From DASZZX01 sp036260415 (GTDB lineage: Bacteria; Actinomycetota; Nitriliruptoria; Nitriliruptorales; JAHWKO01): DNA of 12,756 nucleotides. Position 1 is the first letter of the stretch, and every line of letters begins with the position of its first letter. The notes beneath the pieces are model-generated. The model worked only from the letters and a program-made list of their open reading frames with translations. It had not been told where the DNA came from and did not search any database. The DNA lies in assembly GCA_036260415.1 (NCBI GenBank), contig DASZZX010000342.1, positions 1 to 12,756 of the forward strand, given 5' to 3'. Below are positions 6,552 to 12,635 of this stretch, piece after piece. Made by a program: the position numbers and the translations under genes.

Positions 6552-6591
6552 CCAGCGCCCGCGTCACGACGGCATCAACAGGAGCACGACC

Positions 6592-7017
6592 GTGCCCGCC
6601 CGCGAGAGAACGCGCAGGACCGCCGAGGTCATCGACGAGCCACAGCTGGATGCCGTGGACGACATCGATGATGACGAGGTCGACGAGCCCCTCGAGGCCC
6701 CTCCGGAAGAAGAGCTGGAGGAGCTGGACGAGGACGCCTTCGAGCCCGAGCAGCCAGAGGCGTTCGTGCCCGAGGAGGACGACGACGTCGAGCTGAAGGA
6801 GGCCGAGGACGTCGAGCTGAGTCTGACCGTCGTCGAGGAGCAGGAGGAGGAGGACGACGAGGACGTCCTCGTGCGTGTCGTCGAGGACGAGGAGGACCTG
6901 GACAGCGACGAGGAGGGCCTTCGGGAGGGCGAGTTCATCTGCAGCTCCTGCTTCCTCGTCAAGGGCCCGACCCAGCTGGCCGACGCCAGGCGGATGGTCT
7001 GCGTGGATTGCGTGTAG
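6592..7017 (+). CDS. DUF4193 family protein, acidic with C-terminal CxxC...CxxC
   Basis: A 141-aa protein with a long, extremely acidic middle (mostly Asp/Glu from about residue 12 to 113) and a compact C-terminus with C117-S-S-C120 and C137-V-D-C140, two CxxC pairs likely to bind zinc. The EFICSSCFLV segment matches the actinobacterial DUF4193 family, whose function is unknown. Family members known to me are around 100 aa; this one is longer because of its acidic arm. GTG 6592 is chosen because CAGGAG lies seven bases upstream and the predicted promoter would be coding if the frame were extended. It is the first gene of the block and overlaps lnt. The acidic arm may be disordered and could contact RNA polymerase, ribosomal or other basic proteins, but this is speculation. 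Confidence 0.85.
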   Translation: MPARERTRRTAEVIDEPQLDAVDDIDDDEVDEPLEAPPEEELEELDEDAFEPEQPEAFVPEEDDDVELKEAEDVELSLTVVEEQEEEDDEDVLVRVVEDEEDLDSDEEGLREGEFICSSCFLVKGPTQLADARRMVCVDCV

Positions 7018-8618
7018 CCGCCCGACCGGCCCACGCGCCGGTCCGCGGCTGGACGCGTCCCGCCCGGGCAGCGGCGGCCCTCGTCCTGTCGGCTGCCTCC
7101 GGCTTCGCCGGCTTCGCCGCCCACCCGCCGATCGGGGTGTGGTGGCTGAGCCTGCTCGTGGTCCCCCTGCTGCTGGCTGCGCTCGTGGTGCGGCAGGTCC
7201 CGGCCGACGGACCGATCACACGTCGGTGGGCGGGCGTGCTGGGAGGACTGGCAGGAGCCGTCACCTTCCTCCCGATGCTCCGCTGGCTGATCCGGCCGGC
7301 CGGCTACCTGGGGTGGCTGGCGCTGTCGCTGACGATGGTGGCGTGGTACGCGCTGACGGCGGTCGTGCTGCGCCACCACGTCCGCTCCGCCCGCGTGGTG
7401 CTGGCCGCTCCCGTCCTGTGGACGGGCATGGAGATCTGGCGCGGCAGCTTCCCGCTCAGTGGGTTCGCGTGGGGAACGCTCGACTACGCGCACGCAGCCG
7501 GGTCCTGGCTGCTGCCGCTGGCCCGGCTCCTCGGCTCCTCCGCTATCAGCCTCGTGACCGTGCTGCTGGGGGCGTTGGTCTTCCACGCCGTGCGTGCGGC
7601 GGCCACCCGCCGCGGAGCGCGCACGCGCATGCTGGCCGCCGCGCCCGCCCTCGGCGCGGCCGCGGTCGTGTCCGTCGCACCTCTGGCCTCCCCGGCCGCT
7701 CCGCCGCACGACGGGACCACGATCGACGTGCTGGCCGTGCAGGGCAACGACCTGGTGGCGTTCGCCGGGAGCTCCCGTGACGAGGACGTGGCCATCGCCC
7801 GACGGATGGTCGCGGAGACCCGCGCATCGGTGCAGCGACACGGACGACCGGATCTGACGGTCTGGCCGGAGAGCGCGATCGACCGTGACCCGTTCGGTGG
7901 CAGCGGGACGTACCTGCGGCCCTACCTGCTGCAGGGCGCCGCGCTCACGGGCGGACAGCTGCTGGTGGGCACGAACCTCGACGGACCCGATCCGACGACG
8001 CAGTTCCTGAACACCGCCCACCTCGTCGACGGTGACGGTCGCGCGCTCGACCGCTACGTCAAGCGTCGCTACGTCCCGTTCGGTGAGTACGTACCCTTCC
8101 GCCCGCTGTTGACCGCGCTCGTCCCTCCTCTACGGCAGGTCCCACGCGACGGCGTCCCCGGACCGGGGCCCCACGCGGTCACCACGCGCAGCGCCGACGT
8201 GGCCGTCGTCATCTGCTACGAGACGCTGTACCGCAGCGTGGTCCGCGACAACCTGCGCGCCGCGGACGCCGGGCTGGTCGTGGCCGTGACCAACGACGCC
8301 ACGTTCGGGCAGGGCGCCGAGAGTGACCAGCACGTCGCCCAGAGCCGCATGAGGGCGGTCGAGACGGGCCGCTGGGTGCTGCACGCGGCCCTGTCCGGCG
8401 GGTCGGCGCTGATCGATCCGGACGGACGGGTCGTGCGGCGCACGGGCTTGTTCGAGCGTGCGACCATCCGCGCCGATGTTCCATTGGTCACCGCCGACAC
8501 ACCGTTCGTTGTACTCGGGGACGTCGCCGCGGACGTGCTGCGGTGGGCGGCGGTGGCGCTGCTCGCTGTCGGGTTGGTTGACCGTCGGCGTGGGACGGAA
8601 GGTGAGCTGGCCACATGA
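7008..8618 (+). CDS. lnt: Apolipoprotein N-acyltransferase
   Basis: Lnt adds the third acyl chain to the N-terminal cysteine of lipoproteins at the outer face of the cytoplasmic membrane. The 536-aa product has a hydrophobic N-terminal half with several membrane helices (from about residue 20) and a C-terminal nitrilase-like domain. The catalytic Glu-Lys-Cys triad is visible: E288 in WPESAID, K352 in RYVKRRYVPFGEYVPF and C403 in VVICYE. A last hydrophobic segment lies near the C-terminus (about 505-525). The start is TTG 7008, overlapping the DUF4193 gene by 10 bases; no better in-frame start precedes the first helix, so translation probably depends on coupling. Its stop overlaps the mannosyltransferase start as ATGA. 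In mycobacteria the two activities lie in one protein (Ppm1); here they are separate. Confidence 0.93.
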   Translation: MRVAARPAHAPVRGWTRPARAAAALVLSAASGFAGFAAHPPIGVWWLSLLVVPLLLAALVVRQVPADGPITRRWAGVLGGLAGAVTFLPMLRWLIRPAGYLGWLALSLTMVAWYALTAVVLRHHVRSARVVLAAPVLWTGMEIWRGSFPLSGFAWGTLDYAHAAGSWLLPLARLLGSSAISLVTVLLGALVFHAVRAAATRRGARTRMLAAAPALGAAAVVSVAPLASPAAPPHDGTTIDVLAVQGNDLVAFAGSSRDEDVAIARRMVAETRASVQRHGRPDLTVWPESAIDRDPFGGSGTYLRPYLLQGAALTGGQLLVGTNLDGPDPTTQFLNTAHLVDGDGRALDRYVKRRYVPFGEYVPFRPLLTALVPPLRQVPRDGVPGPGPHAVTTRSADVAVVICYETLYRSVVRDNLRAADAGLVVAVTNDATFGQGAESDQHVAQSRMRAVETGRWVLHAALSGGSALIDPDGRVVRRTGLFERATIRADVPLVTADTPFVVLGDVAADVLRWAAVALLAVGLVDRRRGTEGELAT

Positions 8619-9382
8619 GCATCCCGGTCGCCCGGCGGACGCTGGTGATCACGCCGACCTACAACGAACGCGCCAGCATCGAGGAGGTCGTGGCGCGGGT
8701 CCTGGCTGGCCCGGTGCAGGTGGACCTGCTTGTGGTGGACGACGGGTCGCCCGATGGAACGGGTCAGGTGGCCGACCGGCTGGCCGCCGCTCATCCCGAG
8801 GTCCACGTCCTCCACCGCGCTCGCAAGCAGGGGTTGGGTTCCGCCTACCGTGCCGGGTTCCGGTGGGGTCTGGCGCGCGACTACCGCGTGTTCGTGGAGA
8901 TGGACGCCGACCTCTCCCACGACCCGGCGACGCTGCCCGATCTGGTCGCGGCCACCCACCACGCCGACCTGGTGGTCGGCAGTCGGTACGTCGACGGCGG
9001 GGCGACGCGCAACTGGCCGTGGCACCGCCGGCTGCTGTCGCGGTGGGGCAACCTGTACGTCCAGATGGTCACCGGGGTGCCGGTGCGCGACGCCACCAGC
9101 GGGTACCGGGCGTTCCAACGGGCGGTGCTGGAGGAGCTGGACGTCGAGTCCCTGCGATCCGAGGGCTACTCGTTCCAGTTGGAGACGGTCCTGCGTGCCT
9201 GGCGCGAGGGTTTCGTACTCAGCGAGGTCCCCATCACCTTCGTCGAGCGCTCCTCGGGGACGAGCAAGATCAGCCGTGCGATCGTGCTCGAGGCGGTGTG
9301 GCGGGTCCTGCTGTGGGGCCTGCGGGGCCCACGCCGTGGCGGGCGCGTCCACCGCCGCTCCGTCGTCACCGCGGGTGGCTGA
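8615..9382 (+). CDS. ppm1: Polyprenol monophosphomannose synthase (GT2)
   Basis: The enzyme moves mannose from GDP-mannose to polyprenyl phosphate, giving the lipid-linked mannose donor used for lipoglycans and protein O-mannosylation. The 255-aa protein is a single GT2 domain: PTYNE (14-18), VDDGSPDGT (41-49), the DxD-type MDADLSHDP (96-104), SGYRAF (162-167), the QLE motif (188-190) and FVERSSGTSK (209-218). It has no C-terminal membrane domain, so it is of the catalytic-domain-only type. ATG 8615 overlaps the lnt stop. In mycobacterial Ppm1 the Lnt-like half tethers and stimulates this domain, so co-translation here suggests a complex of the two proteins at the membrane. Confidence 0.93.
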   Translation: MSIPVARRTLVITPTYNERASIEEVVARVLAGPVQVDLLVVDDGSPDGTGQVADRLAAAHPEVHVLHRARKQGLGSAYRAGFRWGLARDYRVFVEMDADLSHDPATLPDLVAATHHADLVVGSRYVDGGATRNWPWHRRLLSRWGNLYVQMVTGVPVRDATSGYRAFQRAVLEELDVESLRSEGYSFQLETVLRAWREGFVLSEVPITFVERSSGTSKISRAIVLEAVWRVLLWGLRGPRRGGRVHRRSVVTAGG

Positions 9383-9388
9383 TAGCGT
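9383..9388 (+). promoter_or_regulatory. Candidate -10 for the tRNA-Glu gene
   Basis: TAGCGT follows directly after the stop codon of the mannosyltransferase. A start near 9395 would give a 5' extension of about 39 bases to be removed by RNase P. No convincing -35 is present. Confidence 0.35.
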
Positions 9389-9433
9389 CGACCCGCTCGA
9401 CGCCCGCGCGTCGACGACGAGGCGCGACCTGCG

Positions 9434-9506
9434 GCCCCCATCGTCCAGCGGTCCAGGATCCCACCCTTTCAAGGTGGTGACACGGGTTCGAATCCCGTTG
9501 GGGGCA
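9434..9506 (+). tRNA. tRNA-Glu (anticodon TTC)
   Basis: A full cloverleaf is visible. The 7-bp acceptor stem is GCCCCCA (9434-9440) with TGGGGGC (9499-9505). The anticodon stem CCACC/GGTGG encloses loop CTTTCAA with anticodon TTC at 9468-9470. The T-arm is CGGGTTCGAATCCCG, and the discriminator is A9506. The length of 73 bases and overall sequence fit bacterial tRNA-Glu. CCA is not encoded (the genome has CCG next), so the CCA-adding enzyme must complete it. No integrase gene or repeated 3' tRNA end is seen in the window. Confidence 0.97.
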
Positions 9507-9567
9507 CCGATCCGATCGGCGCGGCGGCTGCGGACGGTCGAACCCGGTGCCAGGTGCCGCCAGGGGG

Positions 9568-9855
9568 TCACGCGCGCAGCTCGCCGAGTGCTTCAACCGC
9601 CACCAAGATCCCCACGCCGACGAAGACCCCTGCCGCGCCCAGACGCAGCCACGCGACGGGGACCACGCGCGGCAGGGCCTCGCCGACCACCACGGCCAGT
9701 GCTGTGGACGCCACCAGCGCCAGGGACGCCCCCACGAACACCGCCAGGCGTCCGCCTGCGCCGGTCGCGAACGACAGCACCGCCAGCTGGGTCTTGTCGC
9801 CCAGCTCCGCGAGGAACACGGCCGAGAACACGGTCGCGAAGGTGCGCAAGTCCAC
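9568..9855 (-). CDS. TMEM165/GDT1 (UPF0016) family membrane protein, single-repeat form
   Basis: A 95-aa protein with the family signature E17-L-G-D-K-T22 inside the first of three hydrophobic segments (about 6-28, 36-58, 66-91). Family members transport Mn2+ or Ca2+, usually as exporters, and most carry two such repeats in about 190 aa or more; this one has one, so it should work as a dimer or with another half-size protein. The start is GTG at 9853-9855, with GGGAGGT seven bases upstream on the minus strand. It is convergent with tRNA-Glu and divergent from the 158-aa gene. No second copy is adjacent. The family call is good from the ELGDKTQLA motif; the transported ion is inferred from relatives. 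Confidence 0.85.
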   Translation of the reverse strand: MDLRTFATVFSAVFLAELGDKTQLAVLSFATGAGGRLAVFVGASLALVASTALAVVVGEALPRVVPVAWLRLGAAGVFVGVGILVAVEALGELRA

Positions 9856-9945
9856 AGGCTGGACCTCCCAACGGTCGCGCCGTGCCGCACCGGCGAGCCC
9901 GCATCACGCTGCGCCGCCGAGCACCGGCAGGTTCGAGTCGTCCCC

Positions 9946-10004
9946 ATGGTGGACGCGCCGGGACGCGACCACCATCGGCCTGTCCGGCGCCGCAGGGTGC
10001 GGCG
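9946..10004. promoter_or_regulatory. Two adjacent hairpins in a divergent intergenic region
   Basis: Hairpin 1 (9946-9975): ATGGTGG and CCACCAT, one mismatch, then CGCG/CGCG, with a six-base loop. Hairpin 2 (9988-10004): CGCCGCA/TGCGGCG with a three-base loop. They lie between the divergent GDT1-family gene and the 158-aa gene, just before the latter's candidate promoter, so they may be operators, or leader structure for the minus-strand gene. Pairings are certain, function unknown. Confidence 0.45.
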
Positions 10005-10025
10005 GTGGTGTCGCGCCGCTGGGTC

Positions 10026-10031
10026 TACCCT
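10026..10031 (+). promoter_or_regulatory. Candidate -10 for the 158-aa gene and hisN
   Basis: TACCCT lies here; a start near 10038 gives a leader of about 43 bases containing AGGAG at 10065-10069, eleven bases before GTG 10081. No clear -35. Confidence 0.35.
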
Positions 10032-10080
10032 TGGCGGGACACTCCGCCCCGCAGACCCACGCCCAGGAGCCGACGCCCCC

Positions 10081-10557
10081 GTGAGCAAGAGCAAGGCCGA
10101 CGTCGAGGTCGTGATCCCCGTTGAGCGGCAGAAGGCCGCCCAGGCGGCTGGCACCTTCGACCTGTCCGACCTCCCCGGTCGACTGTCGCAGCCGTCGGCG
10201 GCCGTGCGCCTCGGCAAGACGGCCAAGCAGGACAGGCCGTTGAAGGGTGTGCGCTCCCTGACCGGCATCACCAAGCTGCGTCCCGGCCAGATCATCGTGA
10301 ACTACGGGCGGTCCGAGTCGCGCTGGGCGTCCGCCTACCAGAAGCGTCGCGCCGGCAACGCCTCCTTCATGGAGCTGCTGTCGTACGCCCGCCAGATCAT
10401 CGGGCTGAACGCCGACGGGGAGATCCTCGTGTGCCTCATGGGGCACGCCGGCCAGGGTCCGTGCATCCCGCTGTGGGTGCCCCAGGAGGAGGTCACCCTC
10501 ACGGTGCAGCCCAACGACATCGTCATGCGCTTCGACGACGTGTCGTTCGAGTGGTGA
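10081..10557 (+). CDS. Conserved-looking protein of unknown function, coupled to hisN
   Basis: A 158-aa soluble protein that I do not recognise. The first 60 residues are polar and Lys/Gln-rich (SKSKADVEVV, KTAKQDRPLKG) and look partly flexible. From about residue 62 it has a compact alternating pattern: TKLRPGQIIVNYGRSESRW, a helix around NASFMELLSYARQIIG, then strands GEILVCLMGHAGQGPCIPLW and VTLTVQPNDIVMRFDDV. There are two cysteines and no signal peptide or membrane helix. The rich secondary-structure pattern, the AGGAG site and the 4-bp GTGA overlap with hisN support a real gene. Coupling suggests it is made in step with HisN, but no function can be assigned. Confidence 0.75.
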   Translation: MSKSKADVEVVIPVERQKAAQAAGTFDLSDLPGRLSQPSAAVRLGKTAKQDRPLKGVRSLTGITKLRPGQIIVNYGRSESRWASAYQKRRAGNASFMELLSYARQIIGLNADGEILVCLMGHAGQGPCIPLWVPQEEVTLTVQPNDIVMRFDDVSFEW

Positions 10558-11339
10558 CGGCGGCGGGTCGGCGGCTGCGGGACACGGCGCTGCCGGTCGC
10601 GCACGAACTCGCCGACCTGGCCGACGCCGTCACGCTCCCCGCCTTCCACACGCGCCCCGACGTGGAGCGCAAGGCCGACGGGACGCCGGTCACGGCGGCC
10701 GACCGACGAGCCGAGCGGGTGATGCGTCGAGCGATCCGCCAACGCTTCCCCGACCACGCCGTGCTGGGCGAGGAGGACGGTCATCACGGTTCCGACCACG
10801 CCCCCACCTGGGTGCTGGACCCCATCGACGGGACCAGGAATTTCGCCCGCGGCGTGCCGGTGTTCGCCACGCTGATCGCCCTCACCGTGGATGGCGAAGG
10901 GGTGGTGGGGGTCGTGTCCGCCCCGGCGCTGGGCTCCCGGTGGGACGGTGTCGCTGGAGGCCCGGCACGCGCGGACGGAGCCGAGATCCGTGTCAGCGAC
11001 GTGGACCGTCTGAGCGACGCGTGGGTGTCGTTCGGTGGTCTGAACCACTTCGGTGCGCAGCGTTCGCTCGACGTCGTGGCCCGGCTCACGGCCCGAACCG
11101 CCCGCCAGCGCGGCTTCGGTGACTTCTGGCAACACCTGCTCGTGGCCGCCGGCGCGATCGACCTGGCGCTGGACGCGGTGGTGAGCCGCTGGGACCTGGC
11201 CGCGCCCAAGGTGATCGTCGAGGCCGCGGGCGGTCGGCTCACATCGCTCGACGGTGAGGACTCCGACGCGGCCGGGAGCGCGCTGACGAGCAACGGACGC
11301 CTGCACGAGGACGCGCTCGCCGCCATCCGGGGGAGCTGA
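10554..11339 (+). CDS. hisN: Histidinol-phosphatase, inositol monophosphatase superfamily
   Basis: The enzyme dephosphorylates L-histidinol phosphate, the penultimate step of histidine biosynthesis in many actinobacteria. The 261-aa protein has the superfamily metal-binding motifs: GEEDG at residues 72-76 (E73/E74), LDPIDGT at 88-94 (D89, D92) and W213-D214 near the C-terminus. The segment after DPIDGT reads RNFARGVPVFATLIAL, the pattern of actinobacterial HisN rather than the TNF of inositol monophosphatases. GTG 10554 overlaps the preceding stop as GTGA and gives a normal length; GTG 10551 lies directly before it. No other his gene is nearby, which is usual for hisN. A general inositol/phosphate-ester phosphatase role is the main alternative. 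Confidence 0.87.
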   Translation: MTAAGRRLRDTALPVAHELADLADAVTLPAFHTRPDVERKADGTPVTAADRRAERVMRRAIRQRFPDHAVLGEEDGHHGSDHAPTWVLDPIDGTRNFARGVPVFATLIALTVDGEGVVGVVSAPALGSRWDGVAGGPARADGAEIRVSDVDRLSDAWVSFGGLNHFGAQRSLDVVARLTARTARQRGFGDFWQHLLVAAGAIDLALDAVVSRWDLAAPKVIVEAAGGRLTSLDGEDSDAAGSALTSNGRLHEDALAAIRGS

Positions 11340-11387
11340 CGCCGCGAGCCTGTGCACAGCCTGCGCCGTAGCGTCGCACCTGCCGGC

Positions 11388-11393
11388 TACAGT
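11388..11393 (+). promoter_or_regulatory. Candidate -10 for the RecB-family nuclease gene
   Basis: TACAGT ends 10 bases before ATG 11404. The predicted start near 11400 leaves a leader of only about four bases, so the mRNA would be nearly leaderless; no ribosome site precedes the ATG, which agrees. A 10-bp palindrome (CTGTGCACAG, 11350-11359) lies upstream. Confidence 0.45.
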
Positions 11394-11403
11394 CGGCCGG
11401 ATC

Positions 11404-12417
11404 ATGGACGGCCCCGTCGAGACGCTCCCAGCCCCGCAGGATCTCACCAGCGGTGGCGCCTGCGACCCTGACGAGGTCGAGGGGTCACTCGCACCGATCA
11501 CGGAAGGGCTGGTGGGCGACGACGGCCGGGTGCGGCTGTCGTACTCGCGGGTGGAGACCTACCGCACGTGTCCGGCGCAGTTCCGTTACACCTACATCGA
11601 GCAGCTGCCGGGCGAGCCCAGCCCCCACCTGGCCTTCGGCAGCTCCCTGCATGCCGCCCTCGAGCGGTTCTACGACCGCAAGCTGCCGCAGTGCCCCTCG
11701 GAGGAGGAGCTGCTGGCCTACCTGTACGACGTGTGGGACACCTCCGGCTTCGCGGGCATGTCACGGGACGAGCAGCTGGCGTGGTACCGCCACGGCCAGG
11801 CCGTGTTGCGCCGCTTCCACCGGCGCCAGGCGCCCAGCTTCCGGCTGCCCGCCGACGTGGAGAAGTGGTTCGAGGTCCCGTTCGGTGACAACGCGGTGGT
11901 GGTGGGTTCGATCGACCGAGTCGACGTCCACGACGACGGCAGTCTGGAGGTCGTCGACTACAAGACCAACCGGCGGGTCAGGGACCGTGACGGGGTGCGG
12001 CGGTCGCTGCAGCTGGCCATCTACGCGATCGCCTGCGAGCACCTCTACGGGCGGCTGCCCTCGCACGTGACGCTGGACTTCGTGGTGGCCGGGCTGCGTG
12101 TGCGCGTCCCGGTCGCGGAGATCGATCTGGACGCGGCCCGCCGCGCGGTCGACGACGCGGCGCGCGCGGTGCTCGACGGCCGCTACACACCGGCTCCCAG
12201 CCGCCTCTGCGACTGGTGCGACTTCCGCGCCGTCTGTCCGGCCTGGCAGGGGGAGGGTCCCGACGTGCTCGGTGCTGCGGTCACGGCGTTGGAGCGGCTA
12301 CGACGGCAGGTCCACCGCGACGTCCGCACGCTCCGCCAGCTGGAGGCCGGGGTGGGGCGTCTCACCGCCGAACTCGCCGCCCGCGTGGGCGAGCACTCGA
12401 CCTCTCCGCCCCAGTAG
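11404..12417 (+). CDS. RecB-family PD-(D/E)XK nuclease with predicted Fe-S cluster
   Basis: A stand-alone nuclease of 337 aa in the PD-(D/E)XK_1 (PF12705-like) superfamily, probably acting on DNA ends in repair. Motifs in order: LSYSRVETYRTC with C56; GSSLH with H83; GSIDRVD with D171; LEVVDYKT with E182, D185 and K187; QLAIY with Q203; and C269-DW-C272 plus C278. C56 with the three C-terminal cysteines is the layout of the 4Fe-4S cluster in AddB and Cas4-type nucleases. Residues 1-42 are an acidic, probably disordered extension, and residues after 290 form a charged helix that could be a coiled coil. A similar stand-alone protein (Rv2119-like) is common in actinobacteria. It stands alone here with its own promoter, and no cas genes are near. 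Confidence 0.9.
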   Translation: MDGPVETLPAPQDLTSGGACDPDEVEGSLAPITEGLVGDDGRVRLSYSRVETYRTCPAQFRYTYIEQLPGEPSPHLAFGSSLHAALERFYDRKLPQCPSEEELLAYLYDVWDTSGFAGMSRDEQLAWYRHGQAVLRRFHRRQAPSFRLPADVEKWFEVPFGDNAVVVGSIDRVDVHDDGSLEVVDYKTNRRVRDRDGVRRSLQLAIYAIACEHLYGRLPSHVTLDFVVAGLRVRVPVAEIDLDAARRAVDDAARAVLDGRYTPAPSRLCDWCDFRAVCPAWQGEGPDVLGAAVTALERLRRQVHRDVRTLRQLEAGVGRLTAELAARVGEHSTSPPQ

Positions 12418-12432
12418 CCGGCCGCACGTGAC

Positions 12433-12464
12433 CGCCCCCGCGGAAGCGGGTCCTCGTGGGGGCG
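12433..12464 (+). terminator. GC-rich hairpin after the nuclease gene
   Basis: CGCCCCC (12433-12439) pairs with GGGGGCG (12458-12464); the stem extends inward by about four more pairs if G-U pairs are allowed. It starts 16 bases after the stop codon. No T-run follows. Position suggests a terminator for the nuclease gene. Confidence 0.5.
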
Positions 12465-12587
12465 CGGAACGGCCGATCGAGCCGGTGCCCCCCACCCTCT
12501 CGCCGTCACATCGCTGTCCGCCCGGCGGGGAGCCGCGACGGGCGGCCGTGCGCCATCGGCCAGCCGTGTCGTGGTCGCCGTCGGAGC

Positions 12588-12593
12588 TACGCT
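12588..12593 (+). promoter_or_regulatory. Candidate -10 for the SRPBCC gene
   Basis: TACGCT here predicts a start near 12600 and a leader of about 36 bases with AGGAGA at 12624-12629. No clear -35 hexamer. Confidence 0.4.
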
Positions 12594-12635
12594 CAGTGAG
12601 CCGGACGTCGGCGATCCGGGTGTCAGGAGAGCGCA

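Noticed and set aside
6564..8021. Minus-strand protein with long poly-serine tract
   Set aside because: The serine run is the antisense of the GAG/GAC-rich acidic codons of the DUF4193 gene, and the rest is antisense of lnt.
9434..9567. tRNA-Glu as an integration site for a mobile element
   Set aside because: No integrase gene and no repeated copy of the tRNA 3' end is found in the window.
8216..9571. 451-codon minus-strand frame covering ppm and the tRNA
   Set aside because: Antisense to lnt, the mannosyltransferase and a complete tRNA gene; no recognisable domain.
9926..9945. Second tRNA suggested by a GGTTCGAGTC-like T-loop
   Set aside because: The flanking bases do not form a 5-bp T-stem, and no acceptor or anticodon stem can be placed around it.
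9856..10020. Manganese (yybP-ykoY) riboswitch before the GDT1-family gene
   Set aside because: Two hairpins exist, but I could not identify the conserved internal loops of this riboswitch by eye.
10335..11501. 388-codon minus-strand frame
   Set aside because: Antisense to the 158-aa gene and hisN, both supported by motifs or coupling.
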